From Tolypeutes matacus (Eukaryota > Chordata > Mammalia > Cingulata > Chlamyphoridae), in assembly GCA_026826555.1 (NCBI GenBank), contig JAKSZT010053764.1:35794079-35858078 (forward strand): a stretch of 64,000 nucleotides of DNA, written 5' to 3'. The translations under genes and the position numbers were made by a program. Below the pieces are notes generated by a model. The model was not told the origin of the DNA and ran no database searches. It was given only the letters and a program-made list of their open reading frames with translations. This document shows positions 1 through 12,313 of this stretch, in pieces (within the stretch, counting starts at the first letter, position 1; each line of letters begins with the position of its first letter).

Positions 1-1700
1 GGCCTGAAAAAGGGCATACTACAGAAATAGTTGGGGGAAAGAAAAAAAAAAGCAAAAGTAGAATCCAACTACTTAGGCTCAAATTGAATATCTGATACTT
101 GTGAAAGCACAGCTCTGAGTTTGTATGAAAAAACCTGAGGTACCCAAGGTAATGTAAATTTAACAGATTTTTTTCTTTTCCTGAATATTTTATCCCTGAC
201 TGGCTTTGAGGCAAACTGGCAGCCTCGAACTCTCTTGCATTCAACCCACAGGCGATGGAAACTCTTCCTTCATGCACCCCCACTTCCTGACACTTAAGAG
301 CCACAGAGTGGAAGGCTCAACGATGTCAGTCGCTTTAGAAGGCTATGAATAAAAGAGTATTCCACTTTCTGCATAACTTTACATAATTAATAGTTTTCCA
401 TGCAAACTATTGTTTGCCTTAATTGTTGTTTCAACAGCTGTTTTCATTACATTGTAAAGCCTGCTGTGTCTAATCCTTTGAGCCCCACTATTGATAACAA
501 GAACAGCTCTGAAGCTTGCTCTGGAGGAAGAGTTCCCTGCCAAGCTGGAAAACCGTCGTGAAGTTCCTTGAAAAAATAAGGCCTACAGTGGGACTGGTTG
601 TATAGCTAATCCATTAGACTTTTCAAAAGAGCCATGCTCTGTACCCTTATGGCAAAATTGACCCAACAACCAATCAATGCCTTTATTTGCTGAGTGGCTG
701 CCCCTGAACGGTCTTATAACTGGGTCCAAGTCATAATCAAAGCCTCCATCAGTCCTGGGGCCCTGATGACATAAATGGCCAAACTTTCAGCGTAGTTGGC
801 CCCGGTCCAGTCACACCATTTTGAAGATACAAAGAGGCTGTGTTGTGCGGTGGAATTCATTTTCTTGTTTACTTCCTCCAGAAACAAGAGCATCATCAGC
901 ACGCTCAGTGCATTGGATCAGACCGCGGAGTTGTTGACAGAAGCTTGGCAAGGCTTGCCAGCTTTCCACATGAAACGTTTGCTTTCTTCTCATACACCCC
1001 CTACTGTTTGTGTCTCTGCCAATTGTAGCACATCAGAGCGGCCATTGAGATAATGACCGTGAAGTCTCATGATACACTTTGATGAAGTGTAACATTTTTT
1101 AAAGGATTTTTTCTGTGCCAAAATGATGGAGGCAGCTGGGCTAAAAATCGCCCCATCAAAATTGAGGCTGACGAAGAGCAGGCGGAGGCAGGAGCCTCCC
1201 CAGAGAAGACTGGGAAGAATTTACAGCCCAAGTGTCTTTCCATGTCTGTGTGCTCCACCGATTCCTTTTTGAAAAAGTCATCTTTGTTTCAGATGAATAT
1301 GTGTCACTTGTGGATTTCTCGGCTCCAACAATTAAATTTTTTTTTTTCAATCAAATCCCAAAAGATGCAGGGAATGATTCCTTTCTGACAACTCCTTACT
1401 AATGACTTAGAAAATAACGTTGCTGTTAATAACTTTGTCTTGGTTGGGAAAAGCAATTTGGGCACTTCAGTGGAATAGATAGGTTTTCAGCCAGAAGCTA
1501 CCTCTGGACTAGTTAGTGTTTGGGTAACTTTGGATTTTTCTAGTTTAGCTGGACTTGAGAATATGATACCCAAAAGTTGTTCTGAGCCAACGAAAAGCAA
1601 AATGAAGTGGATAACAACATAGATGAAGATTGTAAGCTTCTTTGGGAGAAAAATCATGTGTATAATCGACCACCGGGTCTGGCATGCCTACCATTTCTTG
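1..1700. other. Non-repetitive stretch, no gene seen
   Basis: No convincing exon or recognised repeat was found. Overlapping short ORFs at 714-1350 on both strands show no domain or low-complexity bias and look like chance. The 380-660 part has AT-rich homeodomain and SOX-like words (for example attgttt near 410 and taattg near 420) and could be conserved non-coding DNA, but nothing in the sequence alone proves it. Confidence 0.5.
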
Positions 1701-1724
1701 AGCATTTATTGTCCCCCAATAAAT

Positions 1725-1910
1725 AAATAAGCACCTAGTCGGACAAGGTGCTTTAGGGATTCACAAGAGGTCCCTGAGCCTCCCAATGACTCCATTTTAC
1801 AGTGAGGAAATCAAGGCCCGAGGCCTGGAGTTAAGTAACTTGACCAAGCTCAAAGAGCTGGGAAATAGGGAAGGCAGGGTTCTGACCTGTCTGCTGGCTT
1901 GCAAGATGTT
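1725..1910 (-). repeat. MIR SINE fragment
   Basis: The stretch carries the antisense MIR core (ccattttacagtgaggaaat followed by a ggcccgag/aagtaacttg pattern), the usual mark of this tRNA-derived, mammal-wide SINE. It is clearly diverged, as expected for a pre-eutherian insertion. Confidence 0.65.
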
Positions 1911-2930
1911 TTCTCTCTGTCTGTGGTTCACTGCTTCCACTGAACGCCAGATACAGCGTATTAAATGGTGCTCAGTGGGAGAAGAAAAAACTATTTGTGG
2001 TTGAATTGGTAAAGGCACTGAAAGTGTGGGCTGGGAGCTCTAGACTTCTCAGAATGTCACAATTAAATAGGCACCTGTGCTTAAGTGAGTTTACGCAGAA
2101 ACCACAAGCGGAAAGAGGGTCATGGTTCAGTTGCCTTTGGAACTTTGTTTCTGTTTTGGGGAGCAGGAACATATGCCAGAGTAGAGTGGAGGGCAGTAAA
2201 CTGGGCAAACAGTAAGGGTATAAGAAGGCTGGGGTAGGGGAATATTGACTGAAATGCTTATATTTGAATAGTGCATGCAAGATTCCCTTCCCTCTCCTTT
2301 TTTTAATATCTTCATACTGTTTCCCTAAGCACAGCCAAGTAAAAGGTGAAAAAGCCCAGACAACAGCTCAAAGGCCCCAAGCTAATTTTGTACACACATT
2401 GCAAGGAATAGACTGCAGTGTTTTACTACCCTCTTTCCAAAGAAGCCATATTTCAGGAGTAAGATGGATTAACCCCAGTTTGCACTTATATTCTGTGTTT
2501 GTTTTTTGTTTTGTTTTGTTTTACCTATTATTTTAGACCTTAAAAAAGTACAGCCCCCCAAATCCATTTTTTCCAGAGAGGTTCAGGCAACCAAATTTGT
2601 TCAAGTGGGGCATTGTAACAGAAAAAGAGCAATGGAAGCTAAGAGATTGTAGAAGTGTGGTAAGGCTTCTCATCACTTAAAAGTAAGGTAGAGTTACATC
2701 AACCCATTTGCACAGGGAAACTCATATAAATGGACCAAGAGGTGCTCTGAGAGTTCTTTCAGCCTCCCTTCCATACCAAGGTAGGGAATGTATGCTTTGT
2801 AGAGGGTGAGTATTCTATTGGGAGGATCAGTCACAAACTCATTTCACAGGAAAGCACTCAGACTCCACAGGAAAAGTGCTTTAGTATATTTCTTCCAGGA
2901 GCCCTTGAATAGGGGAACCACAAGAAACCA
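1911..2930. other. Unassigned sequence
   Basis: No gene or confident repeat was seen. A short (TTTTG)n tract lies at about 2500-2522. The ORFs here are short, overlap on both strands and have no recognisable domain. A weak MIR-like phrase (ccctcatttgtaaaatgatgg) sits just beyond, near 2989-3010. Confidence 0.45.
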
Positions 2931-3186
2931 TCTGATTTTAAAGAAAACTCTTACTATCTGTTGGAGCCCCTCCCCTATCCTCACTTCCCTCATTTGTAAA
3001 ATGATGGGTTTAGATTCTCTGAATCCCTCCCAGAACTAAAAGTTTATACTAAGTAATACACTAATGACTTTCATTTCCACTGACTCTAAAAGGACCAGGA
3101 AACTAATCAAATCAATCCAAATTAACAGATAAAAAGGTCTGTTTGTTACCTTCTAAATATACCCTAGTTTGCATGCCTTTACTCAA

Positions 3187-3305
3187 GCCAGTGTTTCTCA
3201 AAAGCGGGGTCCCTGAACAGAGGACATCGATATCACTGGAAATAGGGGGCAACTATCTGTGGTTAAACAACCCCTCCAGGTGATTCTGATGTACACTTAA
3301 GTTCA
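3187..3305. repeat. MER5-like hAT MITE remnant
   Basis: The sequence begins with cagtgtttctcaaa and contains the phrase caggtgattctgatg, both typical of the MER5 group of non-autonomous hAT-Charlie elements. It is shorter and more diverged than the copy near 13.4 kb, and its ends are uncertain. Confidence 0.6.
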
Positions 3306-3484
3306 GGCCACTTGCTCAAGCTGTCCTGCTGCCTGAAATGTCCTTTTTGAGGCCTGAGATCCAACTCACATTTTGCTTTAAGAAATCTTCTTAGCATCTC
3401 CCAATTGAAATTATGTTCTCTTCTCCTGTTGTTGAAGAATTTACCAGAACTTCCTTGCATGTGTTGTTATCTGGACATGTCAGT

Positions 3485-4045
3485 GTTTGTCCAAGACAAG
3501 GAGCCTGGCAGGGTCTGGTAGGCAGCCTTTAAGATGGTCCTCAATGATCCCTGCCTCTGGGTATTCATGCCCTTGGGTAACCCCTTCCTCTTGAGTGCGA
3601 GTTGATCTTATTGACTTACTCCTAATGAATAGATTATGGAAGAAGTAATGGCATGTTGATTCCAAGACAAAGTTGTAGAAAGACTGGATTCCATCTTGGG
3701 CACACTCTCTTAGGTGTGCTCTCTAGCATGTCCTCCTGCCCACCCCCACCCCCCATCCCCTTACATGTTCTCAGCCCAGCCATCATGTGAAGTCCAGGCT
3801 GTCCTGTTGGCGAGGCCCTGTGGAAAGGCACCTGTGTATGAGCTTGTAAGTGGATCCTTGACATGACTACGGCCCCTTCAGACACCTTGATTGCAGCCTT
3901 GTGAGAGACCCTGAGCTAGAACAATCCAGTTAAGCCACTCCCCAATTCCTGACCCACAGAACAGGTCAGGAGATAATAAATGTTTACTGTTTTAACTTGC
4001 TAAGCTTTGGGGTAATTTGTTAGGCAGCAGTAGATAATTAATGCA
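3485..4045 (+). mobile_element. MLT1-type solo LTR (ERVL-MaLR)
   Basis: The stretch has the layout of an old MaLR LTR. A 5' part reads like gtaggcagcctttaagatgg. Internal phrases near 3890-3920 (cagccttgtgagagaccctg) follow, then a polyadenylation signal in gataataaatgtttactg at about 3970-3990 and the classic end ttgttaggcagcagtagata. No internal coding region is present. The 5' boundary is approximate. Confidence 0.75.
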
Positions 4046-5335
4046 GAGGACTTGCACATTTTATGTATCCTCTAAAGCACATAATGGGATGCGTTGCTTA
4101 TAATAGACGTTTATTATATGATTGTTGGAATTGGAGGAATTTTGCCTTAAGAAATTTTCAAAAGTAGTTATTTTCTAAGTTTATAAAGGATGCATTCTCT
4201 GTAGGTCCTAGGGAAAATATGCCTGAATAAGTTTTAGGAAAAGAACTAGAATGTGGGGGTTGGGGGAAACATAGAATGAAAGGATAAAGGGGTGTGATAA
4301 GTTTGAGGGAAACTGTCAATTAAGCTTCTAGACTCTTCCCTTCGAGTTTTCCTGCAGTTATAATTCTTAAACTTAATGAAATAGATTTCTTATTTTACCA
4401 TTTGAAGAGGGTTGAGGCATAGCTGCCCCAATAAATATCTGTAGTACAAGAGAGAAAAATCCAGAAGCTCAAGCCAGACTTTACCATTTGAGGACAAATT
4501 GCAACATTCAAGAACTGAGTTTGGATTTAGCCGAGACAAGTATCCAAACAGCTCTGCTCCCATCTGTTCTTTTTCCCTACTACATAGCTTTTTCTCTCCA
4601 GCCTAACTGACATATTTTCTAATTGTTAGCTCCCAGTGTTGCCTTGGATACTGTTCTAAAAAGAAGAACAGTACATCACACAGGATTTGGGAGTATCCGG
4701 AAGTGAGTCTTTCCATTTTTTATGAATAATACACCTCTTACCTGGCTCAGTGTCACCTCAGGTTTCTTTCCCTTTTTTTTGTCCTCAGAGTGCCTGACAG
4801 GAAAGAGAGGTCTTGGAGACAGCTCACAGCCCGCTTGCTCACACGACCTGCCAAGCCTGTCTGTCCATGGAGTGATGACGTGCTACTCATTCTCCCCCGA
4901 CAGACTACAACCTGCAGTGGTCCCTGGGTGCCCCTCAGTGCTGCTCTTGGATCTTTCTATCTTGCACACATGCACGCACACACACATGAGAGTGTAATGC
5001 ACCCCTCACAGAACCCTAGGCTGAGAGAATGCAGCTAGCTGGAAGCAATAGCGGAACATCCTTCTGCTACTTTGGGACATGCTAGAGACTGCCTTTCTGG
5101 GAGATTGCTGGCTGAGTGGGAAATGAGGACTTTAATTTCAAACCGTCTTGTTAGCACTTGAGAAAAAAAATCTTGACTTGGATGATACCAAATGCAATAT
5201 GATTTATTTGGTTTGTAGATGTATGAACTTTTTTTCTTTTCATTTTGAGAATTTGTTCTTTCCACCATTGGTGTCCTGATTGGTTTTGTTTTGAAGAGTA
5301 AGAAATGGTTTAAGACAAAGAATGTGTGGGCTCAA
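4046..5335. other. Unassigned sequence
   Basis: No gene or confident repeat was seen. A CA-rich tract lies at about 4965-4988. ORFs at 4722-5038 overlap in two frames and have no recognised domain. Confidence 0.45.
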
Positions 5336-5344
5336 TTAAGTTTT

Positions 5345-5583
5345 TTTTGTTTTTTTGTTTTTAAGGAGGTACAAGGGATTGAACCCAGGACCTCGTATAT
5401 GGGTATCAAGCACTCAACCACTGAGCAAAATTGGCTTCCCTAAGTTGGTTTCATTGTTTGTTTTGCTTGTTGTTGTTGTTTTTTTTTTTGTTGTTGTTGT
5501 TTTCAAGAGGTACTGGAAATCGAACCCGGGACCTGCCACGTGGTAGGTGGGAGCTCAACTGCTTGAGCCACATCTGCTCCCAG
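5345..5583 (-). mobile_element. Dimeric tRNA-Ala-like SINE
   Basis: Two antisense tRNA-like monomers (about 5364-5440 and 5510-5581), each with a B-box-like gattgaaccc or aatcgaaccc, are joined by a T/TTG-rich linker. The whole unit is flanked by the direct repeat ttaagtttt (5336-5344 and 5584-5592), a plausible 9-bp target duplication, so the dimer seems to have moved as one unit. The monomers resemble tRNA-Ala and the DAS-SINE type of Xenarthra (family knowledge). Confidence 0.85.
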
Positions 5584-5592
5584 TTAAGTTTT

Positions 5593-6234
5593 ATAATATA
5601 AATATCGGGATATTAGCTGGGATGCTGTGTTCCTTAACTAAAGAAAAGTTATTTAAAACTACATAACGCAGTGTGATTTCAAGGCACGGCACTTTATTGT
5701 TTCTCATCATGATCTGAGGATTGGCCTAAGCAAGCTTTTCTGAATTTGGAGAAATTCTAACATGTTACTGTACAGAAACTATGATCTTGCTGGGGAAATT
5801 TCTGCAATTTCTGACTTGTCCCTTTCTCTACATGTCTGCCTCAAACTTCCCAGGAAGCTTTCCTCTTTGAGGAGGGTTGAGTAGAAATGGCTGTCTGCCC
5901 TCACCCTCTCACTGGCTCTCCCCAGTGAGAGGGAAAATGATATTGCTGACTGAAGGGTGTGATGAAGTCCCACATCTACATGTCTACCTAGCTCAGTCGT
6001 GTGAATTCGTTGGTGAAGTTGATGCACACATGTGACCAGTTTCTCTCTCTTGAGCTCTCCATGGGACCTGAGTTTCACAACATCTCAGTGAATGTGAGTT
6101 AGGCTGGATGTCTATCTGCTCTGCAAATCCAACTTTCTCTCCCCTTGCAGGCTTACCAAAGTTTATACTTTGAGGGAAGCAGTTGGCCTCTGGTCCAAGG
6201 AGTGATCACTAACACGTATTTACCTGATATTAAA
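5593..6234. other. Unassigned sequence
   Basis: No gene or confident repeat was identified. The 99-residue minus-strand ORF at 5779-6078 shows no domain. Confidence 0.4.
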
Positions 6235-6246
6235 AATAAGATTTTG

Positions 6247-6431
6247 GGAGGCGGCTGTGGCTCAATCAGTGGGGCTCCCGTTTACCATGTGGGGGGCCCC
6301 GGGTTCGGTTCCCGGGGCCTCCTGGTGAAGGCAAGGCCCGCCCGCATGGCGTGGTTGGCTGACCCGGCTAGCACAGGCAGCAGGGGGGGATAAATGAATA
6401 AATAAATAAAAAATCTTAAAAAAAAAAAAAT
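6247..6431 (+). mobile_element. Young tRNA-Ala-like SINE
   Basis: A complete SINE starts with gaggcggctgtggctcaatc (A-box region), followed by a strong B box in the ccgggttcggttcccggggc stem-loop, a short tRNA-unrelated body and an A-rich tail with ataaatgaataaataaataaa. It is bracketed by the direct repeat aataagatttt (6235-6245 and 6432-6442). The intact promoter boxes, near-perfect stem and clear duplication suggest a recent insertion. ORFs through it are artefacts. Confidence 0.93.
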
Positions 6432-6443
6432 AATAAGATTTTG

Positions 6444-7790
6444 ATCCCTCTACCACTCTGTATCTATGCCTCAATTGGTTCAGCATGCAAAAGCAAGACA
6501 CTCCACCTAACACCCTTCTTGGCAACACCTGCTCTGAGGGCTCATTCTAGCCCCTCAATCTGCTCTTTCTAACTCAACCCAGTCCTGCAGTTTCTGCACC
6601 TCTCTGTGGTTCAACTTTGATTCACTTGACCTTGGAAATGCTGAGGCCAGGTTCTGCTCTACCCCATCCCAGACTTGCTCCTTCTGAGGAAGACGCTGAT
6701 CAGAGATGGAAGCCTCACAATGATGGACACACAGTGGCAGCATTGAGGGAGCAAGTGCCACCCAACCCTTGCCACCTCTCTTTGTTGACCCTATTGTCAA
6801 CTTGGAAGGCATTTGCCAAGGGTAGAAAAGCCATGCATTCCTGGTATAATTTTATAGGGCACTGTTGAGAAGATGGTATAAGTGGTTTATTTTTAAGGAG
6901 GTTATTACTGGTCACAGAACTTCCAGTCAGCTATTCGCAGGGAGCCCTTATGAAGGAAGCCCCTGTTTGTGGCGTCCACCCTCAAGAGCATCCGACAGAA
7001 GGTTTACTGTGCTTTTGCATCCAACCACATTTAATCCATTTATAAGACCCCTTTGTATGAGATGCCTTACCAGAGGAAATTAATGTAGGATATTGCAAAC
7101 AGCTTTTAAGAATGTATTTTCTATAGAAGAACTGTGTAGTTCTGAGAGCAAAATGGATCCCTCACCCCCTACATTGTTATGACTTGACATCTCTGATGGG
7201 GAATGTTTCCAGCCAGTTATGATAAAAACACGCTGGACTTTTCACTCTTGTGGAAACCACAGCAGAAGAAAGCTATTACATTATCTATTCACTTACTATC
7301 CTCCTGTAAATGTAAGTGCATTTAAGAAACAGGTCCAAGTTTGGGGGACAGATGTGGCAGCACTTAAAAATCAGGCAATGAAAAATTTAAAGTTCAAGGT
7401 TACACTGGCTAGTAATGTGGACAACAGAAGATAAACATGTGCCTTACAGGGAGGGAAATATTCTCTAGCCCGATAGTAAATTTTAGATTTTGAATTTCTG
7501 GAAATGCAAACAATTTTTTTCTTTAAATTAGAAAACTGAAATGGAATGCCAACTTTTCTCTAGAGTGTTAAAAACTTTATTAAAACGCACCGGTATAACT
7601 ATTAAAAATTGTTTTGTCAAATAAGGACATTCACTGTGAAGTAAGCAATTCCTATCTTCAATGTCAACATTTCATAAAAGAAAGGACAGACATTACAAGG
7701 AAAGAAGAATCATTCTTTATACTTAATAAACCTATCCCTATGTAAAAGGTCACTACCTTGCTTTTTGATTTTTGATTTTGCAATAGACCA
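6444..7790. other. Unassigned sequence
   Basis: No gene or confident repeat was recognised. The region is AT-rich after 7080. ORFs at 6555-6915 overlap on both strands without domain features. Confidence 0.4.
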
Positions 7791-7819
7791 GAGAGCACGT
7801 CTGTCCTTACTGCCTGGCC

Positions 7820-8050
7820 CCAGTTCAGGACCTGGTGTTTGGAACCACTGCTCCAATCACTGGAGTCCCTTGGCTTTGAAGTCAGGTGATCTGGGGTTAG
7901 GTGTACATCTTGTTACCAAGTGGCTGTGTGGCCTTGGGCAAGTGATTTACTCAAGTTTCCATTTCCTCATCTAGGTAATGTGGGTGCGAGTGATTCCTAC
8001 TCTTCCTAGGGCTGGGCTGATTAAATGAGGTAAAGGAAACTAATGCATAA
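7820..8050 (+). repeat. MIR SINE
   Basis: The MIR order is visible: a 5' tRNA-like part (gtcaggtgatctggggttag), the core gtggctgtgtggccttgggc near 7920, ccatttcctcatctaggtaa, then gattaaatgaggtaaagg. The orientation is sense. Confidence 0.8.
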
Positions 8051-8439
8051 TGACTATACAGAACATGGTAGCTGTTCTCATCAGAGGACTGATGTAGCCC
8101 ACTGGACCATCGCAAGGACAGACTGTAGAGCTAAATGGTCTACATTAGAGGAGTATGTTTTTCTGTTTGTTAAATTTGTTTCTTTGTTAAAGGTCCTGCA
8201 TTTTATCATTTACATTTGTAAGCAAATCATCAGGAAATAAAAGAGTATAAATTTGAAAGAAAACAATGTCTCATGAAGGGTACATGGCCAGCATGAAAAT
8301 GTGGAGTTCATAGAGGCAGAGCATGTAGCTCCCTGAGGAGAGAGACAAAGAACTGGAGAACAGATACAGCCTGGTCTCAGCGAGCTGTTCTTTGTGGCCC
8401 AGCTCAAGCTAGCCAAGTGCCCCCTCAAGGCTCACCTCA

Positions 8440-8618
8440 AGAATGCCCCCATTTATAATCTTTCTCTTGTTCTCATTTTGTTATCATGAATCAACTTCTG
8501 ATTAATCACTTGACTTTCCCTATATGTTTGTCTGGAACTCCATTCTGCTGCCATCCTTTCTACCTATTAAACTCCTATTCATCCTTCAAGATGCCCTCTT
8601 TTTAAAAGAGTCCTCTGT
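8440..8618 (+). repeat. L2 LINE fragment, left part
   Basis: Phrases such as cattctgctgccatcctttc and catccttcaagatgccctct match the sense 3' region of L2. The element continues at 9097-9260 and 9690-9740 after two later insertions. Confidence 0.6.
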
Positions 8619-8623
8619 GTACC

Positions 8624-9091
8624 TGTTTTAGTTTGCTAGTCTGCCAAAATGCAATATACTGGAAATGGGTTGGCTTTTCCAATGGGGATTTATTTGCTTG
8701 CAAGATTACAGTTCAGAAGCTGTGAAAATGTCAAAATCAAGGCATCATCAGGTAATGCTTTCTCCCCGAAGACCAGCTGCTGGTGATTCTGGAATCCTCT
8801 GTTACATGGCAAGGCACATGTCTCTCCCTTCTCCTCTGGGTCTGCTGGTCTGTCCCTTCTCCTCCGGGTCTCATCGCTTTCAGCTTCCTGCTTCTCTGGC
8901 TTTCTCTCTCAGCTACAGTGTTCATCCCATTCATAAAGGACTCCAGTAAGAGCATTAAGACCCACCCTGGGCCATGCCTTATTGAAGTAACCTAATCAAA
9001 AAGTCCTGCCTACAATAGGTCCACACCCACAGGAATGGATTAGCTTTAAGAACATGATCTCCTGGGATCCATCCAGCTTTAAACCATCACA
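8624..9091 (-). mobile_element. Xenarthran MaLR-like solo LTR, minus strand
   Basis: The reverse complement reads TG...CA, carries a phrase near 9010-9040 equivalent to attcctgtgggtgtgga, an attactggagtcctttatga-like TATA region, and an AATAAA signal followed by the tail cccattggaaaagccaaccc. It is flanked by a perfect 5-bp duplication, gtacc (8619-8623 and 9092-9096), the size typical of ERVL/MaLR elements. It belongs with the copies at 12.3, 36.2 and 49.5 kb, although its 5' end differs. No coding sequence is present. Confidence 0.88.
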
Positions 9092-9096
9092 GTACC

Positions 9097-9260
9097 ATTT
9101 TTTAAACTCTCCTAAACTAAATTTTAATTTTTTTTTTAAAGTATACTTTTTCCATGCAATTGTGAGCCCTTGAAGAGCAGTGATGGCTTTGTATTGTAAT
9201 TAGGAAGAGGTACCCTTTTTTTCCCTGGTGCCACACCTTATACAAATTAAGCACTTAATC
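9097..9260 (+). repeat. L2 LINE fragment, middle part
   Basis: Continuation of the L2 at 8440. The phrase gtgagcccttgaagagcagt matches the sense L2 3' region, and the last part (aagcacttaatcaatac) is the L2 tail interrupted by the following SINE. A few tail bases resume at 9690. Confidence 0.6.
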
Positions 9261-9270
9261 AATACTTCTG

Positions 9271-9678
9271 GGGGAAACGGATGTGGCTCCAGTCTACCAT
9301 ATAAGAGGTCCAGAGTTCAATTCCCCGGGGCCTCCAGGTGAAAGGCAAGCTGGCCCACACAGCGAGCTGGCCTGAGCAGAGAGCTGGCCTGCGCAGGAGT
9401 GCTGGCTCACACACAGAGCTGGCGCAGCAAGATGCCACAACAAAAAGAGACACAGAGGAAAGACAATAAGAGATGCAGCAGACCAGGGAACTGAGGTGGC
9501 ACAAGAGATTGAGTGCCTCTCTCCCACTCTGGAAGGTCCCAGGATTGGTTCCCAGTGCCGCCTAAAGAGAAGACAAGCAAACATAGAAGAATACACAGAG
9601 AGCAGACAGTGAGTGCAAAACAATGAGGGAGGGAAGGTAAGAAATAAATAAATGAAAATAAATCTTAAAAAATAAATA
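9271..9678 (+). mobile_element. Long composite tRNA-derived SINE
   Basis: It begins with a tRNA-Ala-like head (gaaacggatgtggctccagt, B box gagttcaattccc), followed by a GC-rich body with repeated gagctggcc units. A second tRNA-like segment follows (gattggttcccagtgccgcc near 9543), then an A-rich tail with aataaataaatg. Flanking aatacttctgg and aagtacttgtgg form an imperfect duplication. The same architecture occurs antisense at 20.7 and 41.1 kb. Confidence 0.8.
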
Positions 9679-9867
9679 AGTACTTGTGGACTGGATATTG
9701 AACAAACACATTGGGTGAGTGAACATAAATTTATAGATTGGCAGTATGTTGTAGCAGAATAACGTGAAGAGCCATCTCCAGGATAAATGTTGATGGCATT
9801 TTTAAACTAATATGAAAGAGAGGACTTGGAAGTTTCTTGACATCAACGAAACAATCATAACAGCAGG

Positions 9868-10095
9868 TCACATTTATTGAGAGCTTACTATGGGCTGACC
9901 AAGTGTTTTATATGCATTATCTTATTTATTTTCTGCAACAATCCCGTGGGATAGCTATTGCCATTTTACAGATGAGGAAACTGAGGTTTGGAAGAGTTCT
10001 GTGAAGTATCATAGATCACACAGGTACAGAGTAATGAAGCTGGGACTTGAACCCAAGTCTGATTCTGAAGATCATGTGCGTATTCTGCCATATTG
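9868..10095 (-). repeat. MIR SINE, antisense
   Basis: A textbook antisense MIR: tttattgagagcttactatg, then ccattttacagatgaggaaa, then gggacttgaacccaagtctg. It is one of the best preserved MIR copies in the window. Confidence 0.85.
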
Positions 10096-10099
10096 ACAA

Positions 10100-12308
10100 C
10101 TGACACCCATTACTCTGAATGGTACCCCCAGAGCAGTCCAGAACAACACCATAGAATTTGAACTGTCTCTATGTTTTCTCAAAAGTATTAAACTTCAAGA
10201 GGATGTGTCTTCAGAAATACATGGAAATATTTTAGCTGAGGAGACTTGGAAAGTTTCCTAATGGACTTAATCATATTTGGGAACTTGATGAGACTTTTAT
10301 ATGGGGACAAAATTGATTTTGCGATAAGCAGAAACTGAGAAAAAGTATAAATATAGGACATGCGAAAAAATGTGGAAGATTCAGCCTAAAACAACTCAAA
10401 TCAGTTTGTATGTGAAGAGCTTAAAGCTCTCTATGAACCTTACCTTGTGGCAAAGGAACTATTATCCATTGACAAAGATGCTAAGTTGCCAGCCTTCTCC
10501 TGTAAGTGAAATGCAGAAAATGAGCTCATTTCCAAGTCTTTTTCATTTAAGATTTAATTCTTTTTCTCCTCTCACAGAGTTAAACTTAGCAAACAAACAA
10601 ACAAAAATAGATTAAAAAAATATTTTTTTTCTCACTAGGGATTTCTTCACACCTTAACCAGTTAGGCACATTAACCAACTTTTAAAAATCTGTATTTATT
10701 AATGCAAACATATTTGGTTAATTACTCCACTGATTACTCTCTTTGTCTACAAAATCTAGGAGTAGTCCATTAACTGGAAACTCAAATGCAATCTAGAAAA
10801 TAAGTCACAACAAAGTACTGGAAGAAGAAAAGCACAGAGTCACAAAAGCTTTTGACCTCTGATCAGCCCTTTAATGTTCTCGAACTTTCTTGAAGACCTG
10901 GTTTGTGTTAAGTCTTACTTTCATATGATCCACAGTTGTTAGCACTGGTTGAACTAGATTGAATTCTCATCTTGTCATAATTGGTTCCTATATAGAACAG
11001 TTTCCTTTGAAGTCAACTTTAGCTTTGCTTCTAGAATAGCAGAGGAGGATCAGGATTATTTTCCAGATTTTCTTGACAGTGGCTGCTCTTGGCATATTTT
11101 AATGTGAAACAAATGCCTTTTTGCTTTTAAAGCCATTCCAACAAGCCAAGGGTCTGACTGGCTTGACATCTGCATGGGATATGGCAAAAAAAATGTGATT
11201 TTAACCTTTAAAGACAATTATCCTCCATTGTCCTGATTTCTTTGGGGGGAAAGATTAATTAATTGCAAGGTGGAAAAATGTACTGCCTGTAATTATGTAG
11301 TATGTATAAGAAAAGGCCAACTGAAGTACAGGAATACAGCTTCTCTTATAAAACATGGCCTGATTTGGATGGATAAAAGCAATAGTGGGAATCAGACCAG
11401 GAAAAGAAATCAACCCATATGTCACTACGTTTTATTATGAAACTAACAATAGCATGAAATCACTTTTTTTAAAAATTCAGAAACAACCTACACTTATTCT
11501 CCATTAGAACTCATTATTGGTCCCTGGTTGAACTTTAGAAAGATTTAAGCTTAAAGAAACCAAGTGTTCGGAATACACCAGGTATAATTCTCCTTAACTT
11601 AATGATCAGAGAAGAATAGGATCAGTAGGAGGTTATATGTAGCATCAAATGCTTTTAAAAAAAATCTACCAAGAGGCCACACATTGTCACATCAATTGGG
11701 ACTAGGTATAACACTGACTTCTTCCAACAGAATTGGGTAAATATTTGACCTCCAATGTCATTATGGTTAATGTACATTCTAGAGCTCAGAGGGCATTGAA
11801 TCAGAAGCCTTGCTCTCTGATTAGCTTTCTAATAGCCCTTGCTTGCTTGGAAAAGATTGATAATATCCTGTGTCCTTAGCTTGGTGCAGTTCAACTCTTA
11901 GCTGTTCAATAGATACAGCAATAATAATCTCATCCTTTGATCATTTACGTTCATGTGATTTGTAAATCAGTACATAATAATGATAACTTCTGGATTTATT
12001 ATTAACTCTTGGAAAATATTCTTGTTAGTAGTCTTCAGGACTAATATACCTGCATTTAACTCTGAAAAGATTGAAATGTAGTTGGTGCACAGTCACAGAT
12101 GTCCCATAAAGTGAAAGTTGATTACAGTTTCACTAATATTTCTAGAAGTCATGCCTTCTTTGAAATTTTCGTAAAAATGTAGCAAACTCTGCTGTGTTAT
12201 ATTCTGATATCTTCGTAAGAAGACCCACAGATGCTATATATGAGAGTGGCCTCAAAGCATTTAAAATGTTAATTGGCAACATTTTGCATATATACATGTG
12301 CATGGGAA
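10100..12308. other. Unassigned, AT-rich, few repeats
   Basis: No gene or confident repeat was recognised in about 2.2 kb, unusual for this repeat-dense window. Parts such as 11060-11420 contain homeodomain-type words (attaattaatt at about 11254) and read like single-copy DNA. This fits, but does not show, conserved non-coding sequence. Confidence 0.45.
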
Positions 12309-12313
12309 GTCAT

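Noticed and set aside
6246..6320. tRNA-Ala gene
   Set aside because: A- and B-box regions and a tRNA-like fold are present, but the A-rich tail, tRNA-unrelated body and flanking duplication show a SINE rather than a functional tRNA gene. The same applies to all other tRNA-like hits.
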